From NCBI RefSeq assembly GCF_019219825.1, contig NZ_JAHUXH010000032.1, positions 16,147-80,146 of the forward strand: a stretch of DNA of 64,000 nt. Direction: 5' to 3'. Of this stretch, positions 31,760 to 40,541 are shown piece by piece (the first letter of the stretch is position 1; each line of letters begins with the position of its first letter). The position numbers and the translations under genes are program-made. Below the pieces are notes generated by a model. That model did not search any database. It was not told where the DNA came from and saw nothing but the letters and a program-made list of their open reading frames with translations. The DNA comes from Streptomyces sp. TRM70350 (GTDB lineage Bacteria > Actinomycetota > Actinomycetes > Streptomycetales > Streptomycetaceae).

Positions 31760-31804
31760 GGGTGCGGGTAGTCGTGGCTGGTCGCGCAGTTCCCCGCGCC
31801 CCTT
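31760..31804. repeat. Dispersed intergenic repeat, copy B
   Basis: GGGTGCGGGTAGTCGTGGC followed by TCGCGCAGTTCCCCGCGCCC matches copy A (14563-14610) at nearly every position. It lies between the HAD remnant and the end of the first LCP gene. Confidence 0.7.
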
Positions 31805-31840
31805 GGGGGGTGCGGCTGTCCCGCGCTGTTCAAACTTGGG

Positions 31841-33133
31841 TCAGCCACCCGAGACCGTGACCTTCTCGTCGTTCTTCAGCTGCTCGACCAGCGTCTTCAC
31901 CTTGGCCGTGTCCCACTGGAGGTTGCCGTTGGGGGCGTTGCCCGCGAGGGGCATGTTCATCGACGTGCCGTCGCCGCCGCTGACGCCCTTCATCGCCCAG
32001 AACATGTCGGCGAGGTCGAACAGGCCCATGTCCTTGTCGACGACGAGGGAGTCCAGGCCGGCGCCCATGGTCGGGTACAGCTTGAACGGGTTGAGGACCG
32101 TGCTCGGCGTGGCCACCTGGTTGGCGAGCGCGGAGAGGAACTTCTGCTGGTTCTTCGTGCGGTCCAGGTCGGAGCCGGCCAGCGCGTACCGGGTGCGGAC
32201 GAAGGCGAGGGCCTGCTCGCCGTTGAGGACCTGCTTGCCCTTCTTCAGGTCCGCGCCGGACTTGGAGTCCTTGATGTTCTGCGGGATGTCCATCTCGACA
32301 CCGCCGACCGCGTCCACGATGTTCGCGAAACCGGCGAAACCGATCTCGACGTAGTGGTCGATGTGCAGTCCGGTGTTGAACTCGACGGTGCGGACCAGCA
32401 GTTCGGGCCCGTCCTCGGCGTAGGCCGCGTTGAGCTTCACATGCCGGCCCGTGCCCTGGTACGTCTTGCCGGACTCGGAGCCGACGAACGTCGGTATCTC
32501 CACGTCCGAGTCGCGCGGCAGCGAGATCAGGGTCGAGCCGTTGCTGCCGGTGTGCAGGATCATCATCGAGTCCGTGCGCTTGCCCTCGGCGGACCCGGTG
32601 TGCAGTTCCTTCTTCTGCTCGTCGGTCATGCCCTCACGGCTGTCGGAGCCGACGATGAGGTAGTTCGTGCCCTCGCCCGCTTCCGGCCGGTCGATCACCT
32701 TCGACAGGTCGACCTCGCGGTTGAGCTTGGAGTCGGCCCAGAAGTACGTGCCGACGAGCGTGACGACCAGCACGGTCACCACCGTGATCGACGTCACCTT
32801 GATACGGCGCCGCCAGTTCGGCGCGGGCCGCGGCGCAGGCCCGCCGTAGCCGTCGCCGGGTCCGCCGGGTCCGCCGGGGCCCCGGCCGCCCGGGGTGCCG
32901 TACACCTGGCCGGTGTTATAACCGCTGTCGTAACCGTCGTATCCCCGTCCGTCGACGTACGACGGCTGCTGCGGGACGTACGGCGGTGTCGCCTGGCCGC
33001 CGCCGGGCGGTGCCGTCGGGCCGCGCCGCACCTGGCGCATCACGCGGGCGCCTTCGGGCTGCGCGCCTGCGCTGCCGCGTCCGTACCGGGTGCCGCGGTT
33101 GTCGTCGGACCATCCCTGGGGCCAGTCATTCAT
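31841..33133 (-). CDS. LytR-CpsA-Psr (LCP) family protein
   Basis: A 430-residue type II membrane protein. A Gly/Pro/Tyr-rich cytoplasmic N-terminus (about 110 residues) precedes one helix (VTSITVVTVLVVTLVGTYF) and the extracellular LCP domain. LCP signatures are NYLIVGSDSREG, LISLPRDSDVEIP, HVKLNAAYAEDGP, IDHYVEIGFAGFANIVDAVGG, LNGEQALAFVRTRY and DLDRTKNQQKFLSAL. LCP proteins transfer lipid-linked glycopolymers onto peptidoglycan. This one lacks a C-terminal LytR_C domain. It is the first of five LCP genes within 10 kb. The ATG at 33133 gives a hydrophilic N-terminus as in homologues. Confidence 0.93.
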   Translation of the reverse strand: MNDWPQGWSDDNRGTRYGRGSAGAQPEGARVMRQVRRGPTAPPGGGQATPPYVPQQPSYVDGRGYDGYDSGYNTGQVYGTPGGRGPGGPGGPGDGYGGPAPRPAPNWRRRIKVTSITVVTVLVVTLVGTYFWADSKLNREVDLSKVIDRPEAGEGTNYLIVGSDSREGMTDEQKKELHTGSAEGKRTDSMMILHTGSNGSTLISLPRDSDVEIPTFVGSESGKTYQGTGRHVKLNAAYAEDGPELLVRTVEFNTGLHIDHYVEIGFAGFANIVDAVGGVEMDIPQNIKDSKSGADLKKGKQVLNGEQALAFVRTRYALAGSDLDRTKNQQKFLSALANQVATPSTVLNPFKLYPTMGAGLDSLVVDKDMGLFDLADMFWAMKGVSGGDGTSMNMPLAGNAPNGNLQWDTAKVKTLVEQLKNDEKVTVSGG

Positions 33134-33252
33134 GCGCCCCAGTGTGCAGGGCGTGGATGTGTGCCTTACAAGGTTCGGCGGAAAATCACAGCGCGGCTGT
33201 TGCGAAGCTGACACAAAATCCACGGCCTTCACCTCGGCATAAGGTGGAGGCC

Positions 33253-33819
33253 ATGACAGACCAGGCCAGCGCCCCGGAGCCGGAGACCCCGGACACTCCG
33301 GACATCCCGGGTAAGCCCACCTCCGCCTCCCGGACCACTCTCAGCCACATCATGACCCACAGCGACACGAACCTGCTGGGCACCGTGCACGGCGGCGTGA
33401 TCATGAAGCTGGTCGACGACGCGGCGGGCGCGGTCGCCGGCCGGCACAGCGGCGGCCCCGCCGTCACCGCGTCCATGGACGAGATGGCGTTCCTGGAGCC
33501 GGTCCGCGTCGGTGACCTGGTCCACGTCAAGGCCCAGGTCAACTGGACCGGCCGGACCTCGATGGAGGTCGGCGTCCGGGTCCTGGCCGAACGCTGGAAC
33601 GAGTCCACCCCGCCCACCCAGGTCGGCTCCGCCTACCTCGTCTTCGCCGCGGTCGACGCCGACGGCAAGCCCCGCCGGGTCCCACCGGTCATACCGGAGA
33701 CGGAGCGCGACAAGCGCCGCTACCAGGAGGCCCAGATCCGCCGCACCCACCGGCTGGCACGCCGCCGGGCGATCATGGAGCTGCGGGAGAAGCGGGCGGC
33801 GGAGGGGTTCGAGGACTGA
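33253..33819 (+). CDS. Acyl-CoA thioesterase (hotdog fold)
   Basis: A 188-residue single-hotdog protein of the YciA/BACH type. The family segment NLLGTVHGGVIMKLVDDAAG carries the conserved His-Gly-Gly and Asp, followed by PAVTASMDEMAFLEPVRVGD and MEVGVRVLAE. It hydrolyses acyl-CoA to free acid and CoA. The Ser/Pro/Thr-rich first 25 residues are probably disordered, and a basic helix (RRTHRLARRRAIMELREKR) ends the protein. GTGGAGGCC precedes the ATG. TAAGGT a few bases earlier could be a -10, so a very short leader is possible. It is divergent from the LCP gene upstream. Confidence 0.9.
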   Translation: MTDQASAPEPETPDTPDIPGKPTSASRTTLSHIMTHSDTNLLGTVHGGVIMKLVDDAAGAVAGRHSGGPAVTASMDEMAFLEPVRVGDLVHVKAQVNWTGRTSMEVGVRVLAERWNESTPPTQVGSAYLVFAAVDADGKPRRVPPVIPETERDKRRYQEAQIRRTHRLARRRAIMELREKRAAEGFED

Positions 33820-33865
33820 CAAAGCCCCATGAGGGCGGAGGGCGTCGAGAGCCGACGCTTACTAA

Positions 33866-34027
33866 GGGGTCCTTGCACTCTGCCCGCCCGGGTCGCGCGG
33901 CCTGGCACCGCACCTCGCCGCGTTGCCGAAACGCCCAGGTAGCGGCGCTACCAGGGCGCTCCGGCGCCTTGCGATGCACGGCACCAGACCACGCGACCTG
34001 ATCGGACGCTCATAGTGCAAGGACCCC
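33866..34027. repeat. 162-bp foldback (MITE-like) element
   Basis: Perfect 14-bp terminal inverted repeats GGGGTCCTTGCACT (33866-33879) and AGTGCAAGGACCCC (34014-34027) bound the element. The interior is also an imperfect inverted repeat: GGTCGCGCGGCCTGG on the left matches the complement of the right arm. The centre is GGTAGC-GGC-GCTACC. A 15-bp direct repeat CGAGAGCCGACGCTT lies outside both ends (33846-33860 and 34047-34061). It sits between the convergent thioesterase and LCP genes and codes for nothing I can see. Confidence 0.75.
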
Positions 34028-34099
34028 CAACGGGCGTGGAGCGCTTCGAGAGCCGACGCTTGCTTGCGAGCGCGGACGGGGTCGTCGACTGGCGTGGCG

Positions 34100-35563
34100 C
34101 TACGAGCACTTCACCTCGTCCCCCCGCACCACCCCGAACTCCCCCTCCCGCACATCCGTCGCCTTCACCTTCCGTACCTGCCGGTAGTCCGTCCCGACGA
34201 TCACCTTGAGCGTCGCGCCCTGTCCCTTGACCGGTCGCAGCTCGCTGCCGGGCAGGGCCGCCGCGAGGGACCTCGCGGAGCGGTCCCAACGGGGGTCGTA
34301 GGCGATGATCGTCCGGCGGACGGACTGGGTCGCGGCGTTCGTCGGCCGGCGGGTGGTGCTGAAGCCCGTGGCCGCCAGGGCGGCGTCCGCGCGGCGGCCG
34401 AGGCCGGGGGTCTTCGTGCCGTTCTCCACCTGGACGCGGATCTGCTGGGGTGCCACCTCCACGCGTACCGACGTGTCCTTGGGGCGGCCCGCGGCCAGTG
34501 GCTTGTCGTCGCGCAGGGCCCGGAAGAGGCGGCCGGACCTCACGGGGTCCCACTTCAGGGTCGAACCGATGCCCTTCACGGGGTATCCCATCCGGCCGAT
34601 GGGGACCGTCGCGAACTCCGAGGAGGACGGGGAGAAGCTGCGCATCGCCCGGCCGAGGTCCAGCAGTTCCTCCGTGCCGAAGCTCTTGTCCGCGCGGACG
34701 GAGCCCAGCACCGCCCGCATCACGTCCCGGAACTTCATCGGGTTCAGCAGCACCCCGGACGACGTCGACTGGTCGATCAGCGCGGCCAGGAAGTGCTGCT
34801 GGCGCTGCATCCGGCCGAGGTCGGACGCCCCGTCGACGTAGCGGGCGCGGACGTACTGCAGGGCCTGGCCGCCCGAGAGCCGGTGTGTGCCGGCGGGGAG
34901 GTTCAGGCCGGTGTGGGAGTCCTTCAGCGGGCGCGCGGTGCAGATCTTCACGCCGCCGAGCACGTCCACCGTCCGCATGAAGCTGGTGAAGTCGATCTCC
35001 AGATAGTGGTCGATCTTCACGCGCGTCATGCGCTCGACCGTGCGCACGGTGAGCTGGGGCCCGCCCTCCGAGTACGCCGCGTTCAGCCTGACCGGATGCG
35101 CCGCGTGCCGCTTGCCGGTGGTGTGGTCGATGTGCGCGGGCAGCTCGGCGTAGGAGTCGCGCGGCAGGCTCACCACGCTGGCCCGCTTCCGGTCCTCCGA
35201 GATGTGCACGATCATGATCGTGTCGGTGCAGTGGCAGGGCGCCCCGCCGAGGCGGTACTTGCGCCGCTCGGCCTGGGAGATCTTGTCCCGGCCGTCGGTG
35301 CCGACCAGCAGCACGTTCATGCCGTGCCCGGCCCGCGGCCGGTTCTTCATGTCCCGGAACGGGTCGACCCGGGTGATGCCCGCGTCCAGGCTGCTGACCA
35401 CCGCGTGCCCGATCCCGGCCGAGGCGAGGATCACCACGGACAGCGTGGTGATCGCCCGCATGGCCCAACGCGGCTTCTTCCGCCGTACGGGCGGACGCAC
35501 CGCGGGGCGGGGTTGCGGGCGGCGCTGCGGCCGGGCAGGGGACCGAGGCGGCGAGGCGGGCAT
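34100..35563 (-). CDS. LCP family protein with LytR_C domain
   Basis: A 487-residue protein. A basic Pro/Arg-rich cytoplasmic start precedes one helix (ITTLSVVILASAGIGHAVV) and the LCP domain with MNVLLVGTDGRD, VVSLPRDSYAELP, HPVRLNAAYSEGGP, IDHYLEIDFTSFMRTVDVLGG, LSGGQALQYVRARY and DLGRMQRQQHFLAAL. The C-terminal LytR_C-like domain begins at IRVQVENGTKTPGLG. GGAGG lies 7 nt before the ATG at 35563. The same frame stays open for a further 1.4 kb upstream, opposite the glycosyltransferase gene, which I regard as spurious. It likely ligates wall glycopolymer to peptidoglycan. Confidence 0.92.
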   Translation of the reverse strand: MPASPPRSPARPQRRPQPRPAVRPPVRRKKPRWAMRAITTLSVVILASAGIGHAVVSSLDAGITRVDPFRDMKNRPRAGHGMNVLLVGTDGRDKISQAERRKYRLGGAPCHCTDTIMIVHISEDRKRASVVSLPRDSYAELPAHIDHTTGKRHAAHPVRLNAAYSEGGPQLTVRTVERMTRVKIDHYLEIDFTSFMRTVDVLGGVKICTARPLKDSHTGLNLPAGTHRLSGGQALQYVRARYVDGASDLGRMQRQQHFLAALIDQSTSSGVLLNPMKFRDVMRAVLGSVRADKSFGTEELLDLGRAMRSFSPSSSEFATVPIGRMGYPVKGIGSTLKWDPVRSGRLFRALRDDKPLAAGRPKDTSVRVEVAPQQIRVQVENGTKTPGLGRRADAALAATGFSTTRRPTNAATQSVRRTIIAYDPRWDRSARSLAAALPGSELRPVKGQGATLKVIVGTDYRQVRKVKATDVREGEFGVVRGDEVKCS

Positions 35564-35701
35564 GGGAAAACCTCCGCTGGAGCGGGCGCTGCGGTCGTAC
35601 GTGGGATCATGAGCACCGTAGGCCCATACGATCTGTGGCCCGGTGCACCGCCACGGGCGGGGCGTCTCGCTGTCCCCCGTTCGCGGTAACGTGAGCCCCC
35701 T

Positions 35702-36736
35702 ATGAACGCCAATCCCGACGTGCAGCTCCCCGCCGTGTCCGTGATCATGCCCGTCCTCAACGAGGAGCGGCATCTGCGCGGCGCCGTCCACGCGATCCTC
35801 GCCCAGGAGTACGCCGGCGAGATGGAGGTCGTGATCGCCCTCGGCCCGTCCACGGACCGCACGGACGAGATCGCGGCCGAGCTGGTCGCCGAGGACCCCC
35901 GGGTGCACACGGTCCCCAACCCGACCGGCCGGACGCCCGCCGCGCTGAACGCCGCGATCAAGGCCTCCCGGCACCCGATCGTGGTCCGCGTCGACGGCCA
36001 CGGCATGCTGTCCCCGAACTACATCGCGACCGCCGTACGGCTCCTGGAGGAGACCGGCGCGCAGAACGTCGGCGGCATCATGCACGCCGAGGGCGAGAAC
36101 GACTGGGAGCACGCCGTCGCCGCCGCGATGACGTCGAAGATCGGCGTCGGGAACGCCGCGTTCCACACCGGCGGCCAGGCGGGGCCCGCGGAGACCGTCT
36201 ACCTCGGCGTCTTCCGCCGCGCGGCTCTCGAACAACAGGGCGGGTACAACGAGGAGTTCATCCGCGCCCAGGACTGGGAGCTGAACTTCCGGATCCGCGA
36301 GGCGGGCGGGCTGATCTGGTTCTCGCCGGAGCTGAAGGTGTCGTACCGGCCGCGGCCCAGCGTGAGGGCGCTGGCCAAGCAGTACAAGGACTACGGCCGT
36401 TGGCGGCACGTCGTCGCCCGCTACCACGCCGGTTCCATCAACCTGCGCTACCTCGCCCCGCCGACCGCCGTGTGCGCGATCGCGGCCGGTCTGGTCGTGG
36501 GCGCCGCGCTGACGCCGTGGGGGTTCGTGATCCCCGGCGGCTACCTGGCGGCGATCGCCCTCGGCTCCGTACCGGCGGGCAAGGGCCTGCCCCTGAAGGC
36601 CCGGCTGCAGATCCCCGTCGCCCTCGCCACGATGCACATGTCGTGGGGGTACGGCTTCCTGACCAGCCCCAGGTCGCTGGCGAGGCGGGTCATCGCGTCC
36701 CGGCGGCCGGCCGTGCGGGACTCCGCCTCCGCGTGA
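35702..36736 (+). CDS. GT2 family glycosyltransferase
   Basis: A 344-residue family 2 glycosyltransferase with GT-A fold. The first strand and nucleotide site are SVIMPVLNEERHLRGAV and VVIALGPSTDRTDEIAAEL. The DxD-like VRVDGHGML follows, then the acceptor-side acidic motif RAQDWELNFRIREAGG. Two or three hydrophobic segments lie near the C-terminus (VCAIAAGLVVGAALTPWGFVI). It resembles ExoA-type exopolysaccharide transferases and probably adds a sugar to a lipid-linked carrier at the membrane. No clear ribosome-binding site precedes the ATG. TAACGT 9 nt upstream hints at a very short leader. It lies between two LCP genes. Confidence 0.92.
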   Translation: MNANPDVQLPAVSVIMPVLNEERHLRGAVHAILAQEYAGEMEVVIALGPSTDRTDEIAAELVAEDPRVHTVPNPTGRTPAALNAAIKASRHPIVVRVDGHGMLSPNYIATAVRLLEETGAQNVGGIMHAEGENDWEHAVAAAMTSKIGVGNAAFHTGGQAGPAETVYLGVFRRAALEQQGGYNEEFIRAQDWELNFRIREAGGLIWFSPELKVSYRPRPSVRALAKQYKDYGRWRHVVARYHAGSINLRYLAPPTAVCAIAAGLVVGAALTPWGFVIPGGYLAAIALGSVPAGKGLPLKARLQIPVALATMHMSWGYGFLTSPRSLARRVIASRRPAVRDSASA

Positions 36737-36744
36737 GCGTCCCT

Positions 36745-36772
36745 CGGGGGCGTGCCACCGGGCACGCCCCCG
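36745..36772. terminator. 12-bp bidirectional terminator hairpin
   Basis: CGGGGGCGTGCC pairs perfectly with GGCACGCCCCCG around a 4-nt loop (ACCG). It lies between the convergent GT2 and LCP genes, 8-9 bp from each stop. Confidence 0.8.
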
Positions 36773-36779
36773 GCGCGCT

Positions 36780-38465
36780 CTACCAGCGGTAGGGCGCGTA
36801 CACGTCCATGCACTGGCCGCGGTCCGACCCGTTGATCGCGCCCGCCGACTCCGGCACGTCCCCGGCCTCCGGGGCCGTCTGCTTCGGGTACGTCGTCCCG
36901 CTGCGCCAGTCGGCGCCCACGACCAGCGTGACCCCGCTGACATCGGTCGACTTCTGCACCGAACTCAGCGGTATCCCGAGGGACTTGGCGACCCGCTGGG
37001 CGTCGCCCTCCAGTTCGGCGCTCGGGTAGCGGACGACCGTCTTCTCCACGGACAGCCCGCCGGTCGTGTCCGCCGCGGCCCGCGTGAAGCCCTTCTCCAC
37101 GAGCGCCGCGGCGAGCGCACCCGCCCGACCGTCGACCGCGCCCTCGGAGTCGGACCGGGTGGCGTTCTGCACCAGGACCCCGATCTCGGCGTCGTCGGCT
37201 GCGGGGTCGCCGGACTCCTTCTGCAAGCTCTCCTGAGTGCTCCCGGTCTTCTCCGACGACGCCTTGCCGTTCTTGTCGAAGGCCACGTCGTCCCGGATCA
37301 TCGCCCAGATCTTCTCGGCGTCCGCCCCGGCCGGCACCAGATGGTTGGCGTTCTGCGGGTCGGTGACCGTCGGCAGGGTCGTCATGGTGATGCGGTTCGT
37401 CGGCACCGTCTTCAACTGCATGGCGAGGTCGTACAGCTGCTCCACCCTGCCGATCTCCTCCGAGACCTTCAGCGCCTTCGTGGCCGTCTCGGCGAGGTTC
37501 ATCAGCCGGCCGGTGTCCGTGAAGACGTTCTGCTGCTTCAGGGTGCGGATCATCGAGTTCATGTACATGTGCTGGGCCTTGGCCCGGCCCACGTCGCTGT
37601 AGAAGGCGTGCCGGGTGCGCAGCCACTGCAACGCCTGCTTGCCCTGCACCTTCTGCTTGCCGGCCTTCAGCTTCAGCCCGGAGCCGCCGGGCACGCCGGG
37701 CAGCGGGCGGTCCCACACGTTCTGCCGCACACAGACCTCGACGCCGCCGACCGCGTCGGCGATGCTGACCACACCCGCGAAGTCGATCGTCATCCAGTGG
37801 TCGATGTAGACCCCGGTGAGGTTCTCCCAGGTGGTCAGCGTGCAGCCGGCGCCGCCCCGGGCGAGGGACTCGTTGATGATCCGGTTGGTCGCCGGGTAGG
37901 TCTCGCCGGTCTCCGGGTCCGTGCACGCGGGTATGTCCACCCGGGTGTCACGCGGGATGCTCACCACGGAGGCGCTCTTGCGGTCCGCCGAGAGGTGGAC
38001 CAGCATCTGCACGTCCGCGAGCGGCTTGCTGCCGACGCTGCTCCTGGAGCCGCCGAGTTCCAGGTTCTCCGCCGTGTTCCGGCTGTCGGAGCCGATCAGC
38101 AGGATGTTCAGCGGCGTCTGCCCGGCCGCGTTCGGCTGAGGCTTCTCGGCCTTGGAGTCACCGCCGCTGCGCCGGCCGGTCTCCAGGTTGTCGTTGAGGT
38201 TCTGGTAGTAGAGGTAGCCCGCGCCGGCGGTGCCGAGTATGACCACCGACAGCACCGTCGCCGACCAGCGCAGCGCACGCCGTCTGCGCGGGCTCCGCGC
38301 GGTGCCGCGGCGCCCCCCGCGCCGCCCGCCGCCGCCGTGCCGCCCGCCGCCGTGCCGCCCGCGGCCGTCCGCCGCGTCCGTGGATCCCTCGTCCCGCGTG
38401 GTGGGGAACCCCGTGCCCTCGTCCTCCACCACGGGCACCTCTTTGCGCACACCCGTCTGCGCCAC
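36780..38465 (-). CDS. LCP family protein with LytR_C domain
   Basis: A 561-residue protein. The cytoplasmic N-terminus is unusually rich in Gly/Arg/His (GRHGGGRHGGGGRRGGRRG), followed by one helix (WSATVLSVVILGTAGAGYLY). The LCP domain shows LNILLIGSDSRN, VVSIPRDTRVDIP, NRIINESLARGGAGC, IDHWMTIDFAGVVSIADAVGG, GKQALQWLRTRHAF and DVGRAKAQHMYMNSM. A LytR_C-like domain (IGVLVQNATRSDSEG) ends the chain. The start is GTG with GGGAGGGC upstream. It is followed closely on the same strand by other LCP genes. Confidence 0.92.
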   Translation of the reverse strand: MAQTGVRKEVPVVEDEGTGFPTTRDEGSTDAADGRGRHGGGRHGGGGRRGGRRGTARSPRRRRALRWSATVLSVVILGTAGAGYLYYQNLNDNLETGRRSGGDSKAEKPQPNAAGQTPLNILLIGSDSRNTAENLELGGSRSSVGSKPLADVQMLVHLSADRKSASVVSIPRDTRVDIPACTDPETGETYPATNRIINESLARGGAGCTLTTWENLTGVYIDHWMTIDFAGVVSIADAVGGVEVCVRQNVWDRPLPGVPGGSGLKLKAGKQKVQGKQALQWLRTRHAFYSDVGRAKAQHMYMNSMIRTLKQQNVFTDTGRLMNLAETATKALKVSEEIGRVEQLYDLAMQLKTVPTNRITMTTLPTVTDPQNANHLVPAGADAEKIWAMIRDDVAFDKNGKASSEKTGSTQESLQKESGDPAADDAEIGVLVQNATRSDSEGAVDGRAGALAAALVEKGFTRAAADTTGGLSVEKTVVRYPSAELEGDAQRVAKSLGIPLSSVQKSTDVSGVTLVVGADWRSGTTYPKQTAPEAGDVPESAGAINGSDRGQCMDVYAPYRW

Positions 38466-38558
38466 TTGCCTGCCCTCCCACCCCTGCGCCTGCCCACACG
38501 GGTCCGCCCCGCGCCAAGTCAGACGCGCGACGGACCCGTTGGGTTACCCCCCAATTCA

Positions 38559-40295
38559 CTATTGGGCGCACTCGACCTTGTCTGCCGTGGACTTCTCGAC
38601 GTCCGGCGCCTTCGTCGGAGCGGTGAGGGAGACGCCCGCACCCTTGAAGTCCTTGCCCAGCGTCAGCGTCATCGTGGGCAGGCCCTGGGAGTTCTCCACG
38701 CTCTCGCCGGGCTTCATCGCGGACCCGGCCAGGCCCATGATGGCGGCCAGCCTGCGTGCCTGGTCCGCCTGCTCGGGCGCGTACTCCAGGGTGGTCTTGC
38801 TCAGTTCCTCGTCCGCGTTGCCCGCGTTCTCGGACTTCGTCACGCCCTCGTCGTTCTGCAGCCAGTTGAGGGTCTCCTGGGCGCTGCCCGCCGGGGCGCC
38901 GCCGTTGAGGATCCGCACCCGCACCTCGGAGGGGTCGGCCTTGCTGCCCTTGAGCCGGGCGGCCACCGAGGCCTTCTCCTGCGCCTTCTGCTGTTTGACC
39001 TCGGTGAAGGAGACGTCGTTCTTGATGGCCTCGAAGACCTCGGGTGCCTTCGTCTGGTCGACCACGACGGTCGCCTTCACCGTCTCGGCCGGGTTGTCGA
39101 CGACCGGCACGGTGGTGAACGTCAGGTTCTTGGTGTTGAGCTTGCCCAGCTCCAGACCGAGGTCCTTGAGCTTGCCGATGCTGTCCAGCTGGGAGTCGAC
39201 GGTCAGCGCCTTGGTGCCCGCCTCGGCCAGCTTCAGCATCTTCGACGGGTTGGTGAGCGTGTCGTTGGACTTCAGCTTGCGCATCAGCGCGCTGAGGAAC
39301 TGCTGCTGGAGGTTGATCCGGCTCAGGTCGCCGCCGGTGCCCACGGAGTGCCGGGTGCGGACGTACGCCAGCGCCTGCTCGCCCTCGATGGTGTGCGTGC
39401 CGGCCGGCAGGTTCAGCTTGGAGTCCCGGTCGTTGATGTCCTTGGCCAGACACACCTCGACGCCGCCGACCGCCGTGGTCAGCGTCTTGACCGCGTTGAA
39501 GTCGGCGACCATGAAGTTGTCCGGCGTGATCCCGGTCAGCTCGGTGACCGTGCGCATGGTGCAGGAGGGGGTCCGTCCGCTCTGGCCGAGGCTGGTGTTG
39601 AAGCGGACGTTCGTCGAGCCCGGGATCACCTTGGTGGAGCCGTCCGCCTGCGTGGTCGGGCAGTCCGGGACGTCCACGATCAGGTCGCGGGGGATGCTGA
39701 GCGCGGTCGCGTTGGAGCGGTCCTTGGACACGTGCAGCAGGATGGTGGTGTCCGCGTGGCCGGGGCTGCCCGCGTCGCCGTAGGACTCGTTGCCCGCGCC
39801 GGTGCGCTTGTCGGTGCCGATCAGCAGGATGTTGATGGCCTTGTCCTTCTGGAAGCCACCGGTGCTGGCGCCGTCGTCGGCGACGGAGGTGATGTTGTCG
39901 TTGAGGTGCTCGATGTAGATGTATCCGGCGCCCGCCACCGCGAGGAGGATGAAGGCCATGGTGCCGCCGGTCCACAGCACGGCCTTCTTCCCGTTCGCCT
40001 TCTTCGCGGGTCGGCGGCCACGTCGTGCCGACGGGGGTTCGGCGGGTGCGCCGCGGCGCCTGCGCGGGCCCGGGATCTCATGGCCCGGGGCGTTCTGCTG
40101 CTGACGGCCGGGGACCGGCGTACGGGCGCGGGGGGATCCGCCGGTGCCGCGGGAGCCTGCTCTGCGCGGGCCGGGAACCGTCGACTGCGGTGCGGAAGGA
40201 CTCAGTCGCAGTTCGTATTCGCCGGTGTTCGGATTGAGTACCCACTGGTCTGCGGGGTCGATGTTCTCCGCCCGCCCACGGCCTTGCGCGTCCAC
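38559..40295 (-). CDS. LCP family protein with LytR_C domain
   Basis: A 578-residue protein. The cytoplasmic part begins near DAQGRGRAENIDPADQWVLN and is Pro/Arg-rich, followed by one helix (MAFILLAVAGAGYIYI). The LCP domain has INILLIGTDKRTG, ALSIPRDLIVDVPDC, NVRFNTSLGQSG, FMVADFNAVKTLTTAVGG, EGEQALAYVRTRHS and DLSRINLQQQFLSAL. The LytR_C-like domain starts VRVRILNGGAPAGSAQ. I chose the GTG at 40295, with GGAGG 12 nt upstream, over a TTG at 40361, because homologues begin near DAQGRG (from memory). The start remains uncertain. Confidence 0.88.
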   Translation of the reverse strand: MDAQGRGRAENIDPADQWVLNPNTGEYELRLSPSAPQSTVPGPRRAGSRGTGGSPRARTPVPGRQQQNAPGHEIPGPRRRRGAPAEPPSARRGRRPAKKANGKKAVLWTGGTMAFILLAVAGAGYIYIEHLNDNITSVADDGASTGGFQKDKAINILLIGTDKRTGAGNESYGDAGSPGHADTTILLHVSKDRSNATALSIPRDLIVDVPDCPTTQADGSTKVIPGSTNVRFNTSLGQSGRTPSCTMRTVTELTGITPDNFMVADFNAVKTLTTAVGGVEVCLAKDINDRDSKLNLPAGTHTIEGEQALAYVRTRHSVGTGGDLSRINLQQQFLSALMRKLKSNDTLTNPSKMLKLAEAGTKALTVDSQLDSIGKLKDLGLELGKLNTKNLTFTTVPVVDNPAETVKATVVVDQTKAPEVFEAIKNDVSFTEVKQQKAQEKASVAARLKGSKADPSEVRVRILNGGAPAGSAQETLNWLQNDEGVTKSENAGNADEELSKTTLEYAPEQADQARRLAAIMGLAGSAMKPGESVENSQGLPTMTLTLGKDFKGAGVSLTAPTKAPDVEKSTADKVECAQ

Positions 40296-40541
40296 GGTTG
40301 TCTGAATCCTCCGTCGGGGCCACGCGGCGCCTTCCCCCTTGAGGCGCTCGGTCTCGTACAAACCACGTACACAGTGCGCGACCCCGGAAATGGACTGCGT
40401 GGCCGGGGGTCGGGTGCACCGAAGCGCTCACACTATCCGGCCAGTTCAGCGCCGAGCGACGGCGGTGACCAATTCCACGTCCCTACAACTGGGCAATCCG
40501 CCCATTTCCTGGAACGAAAGTTCGCCGACTTGGTGCCCGCT

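Noticed and set aside
34100..36943. Open minus-strand frame extending the LCP gene to about 947 codons.
   Set aside because: The extension runs opposite the well-supported GT2 gene, has no family similarity, and a start with GGAGG exists at 35563.
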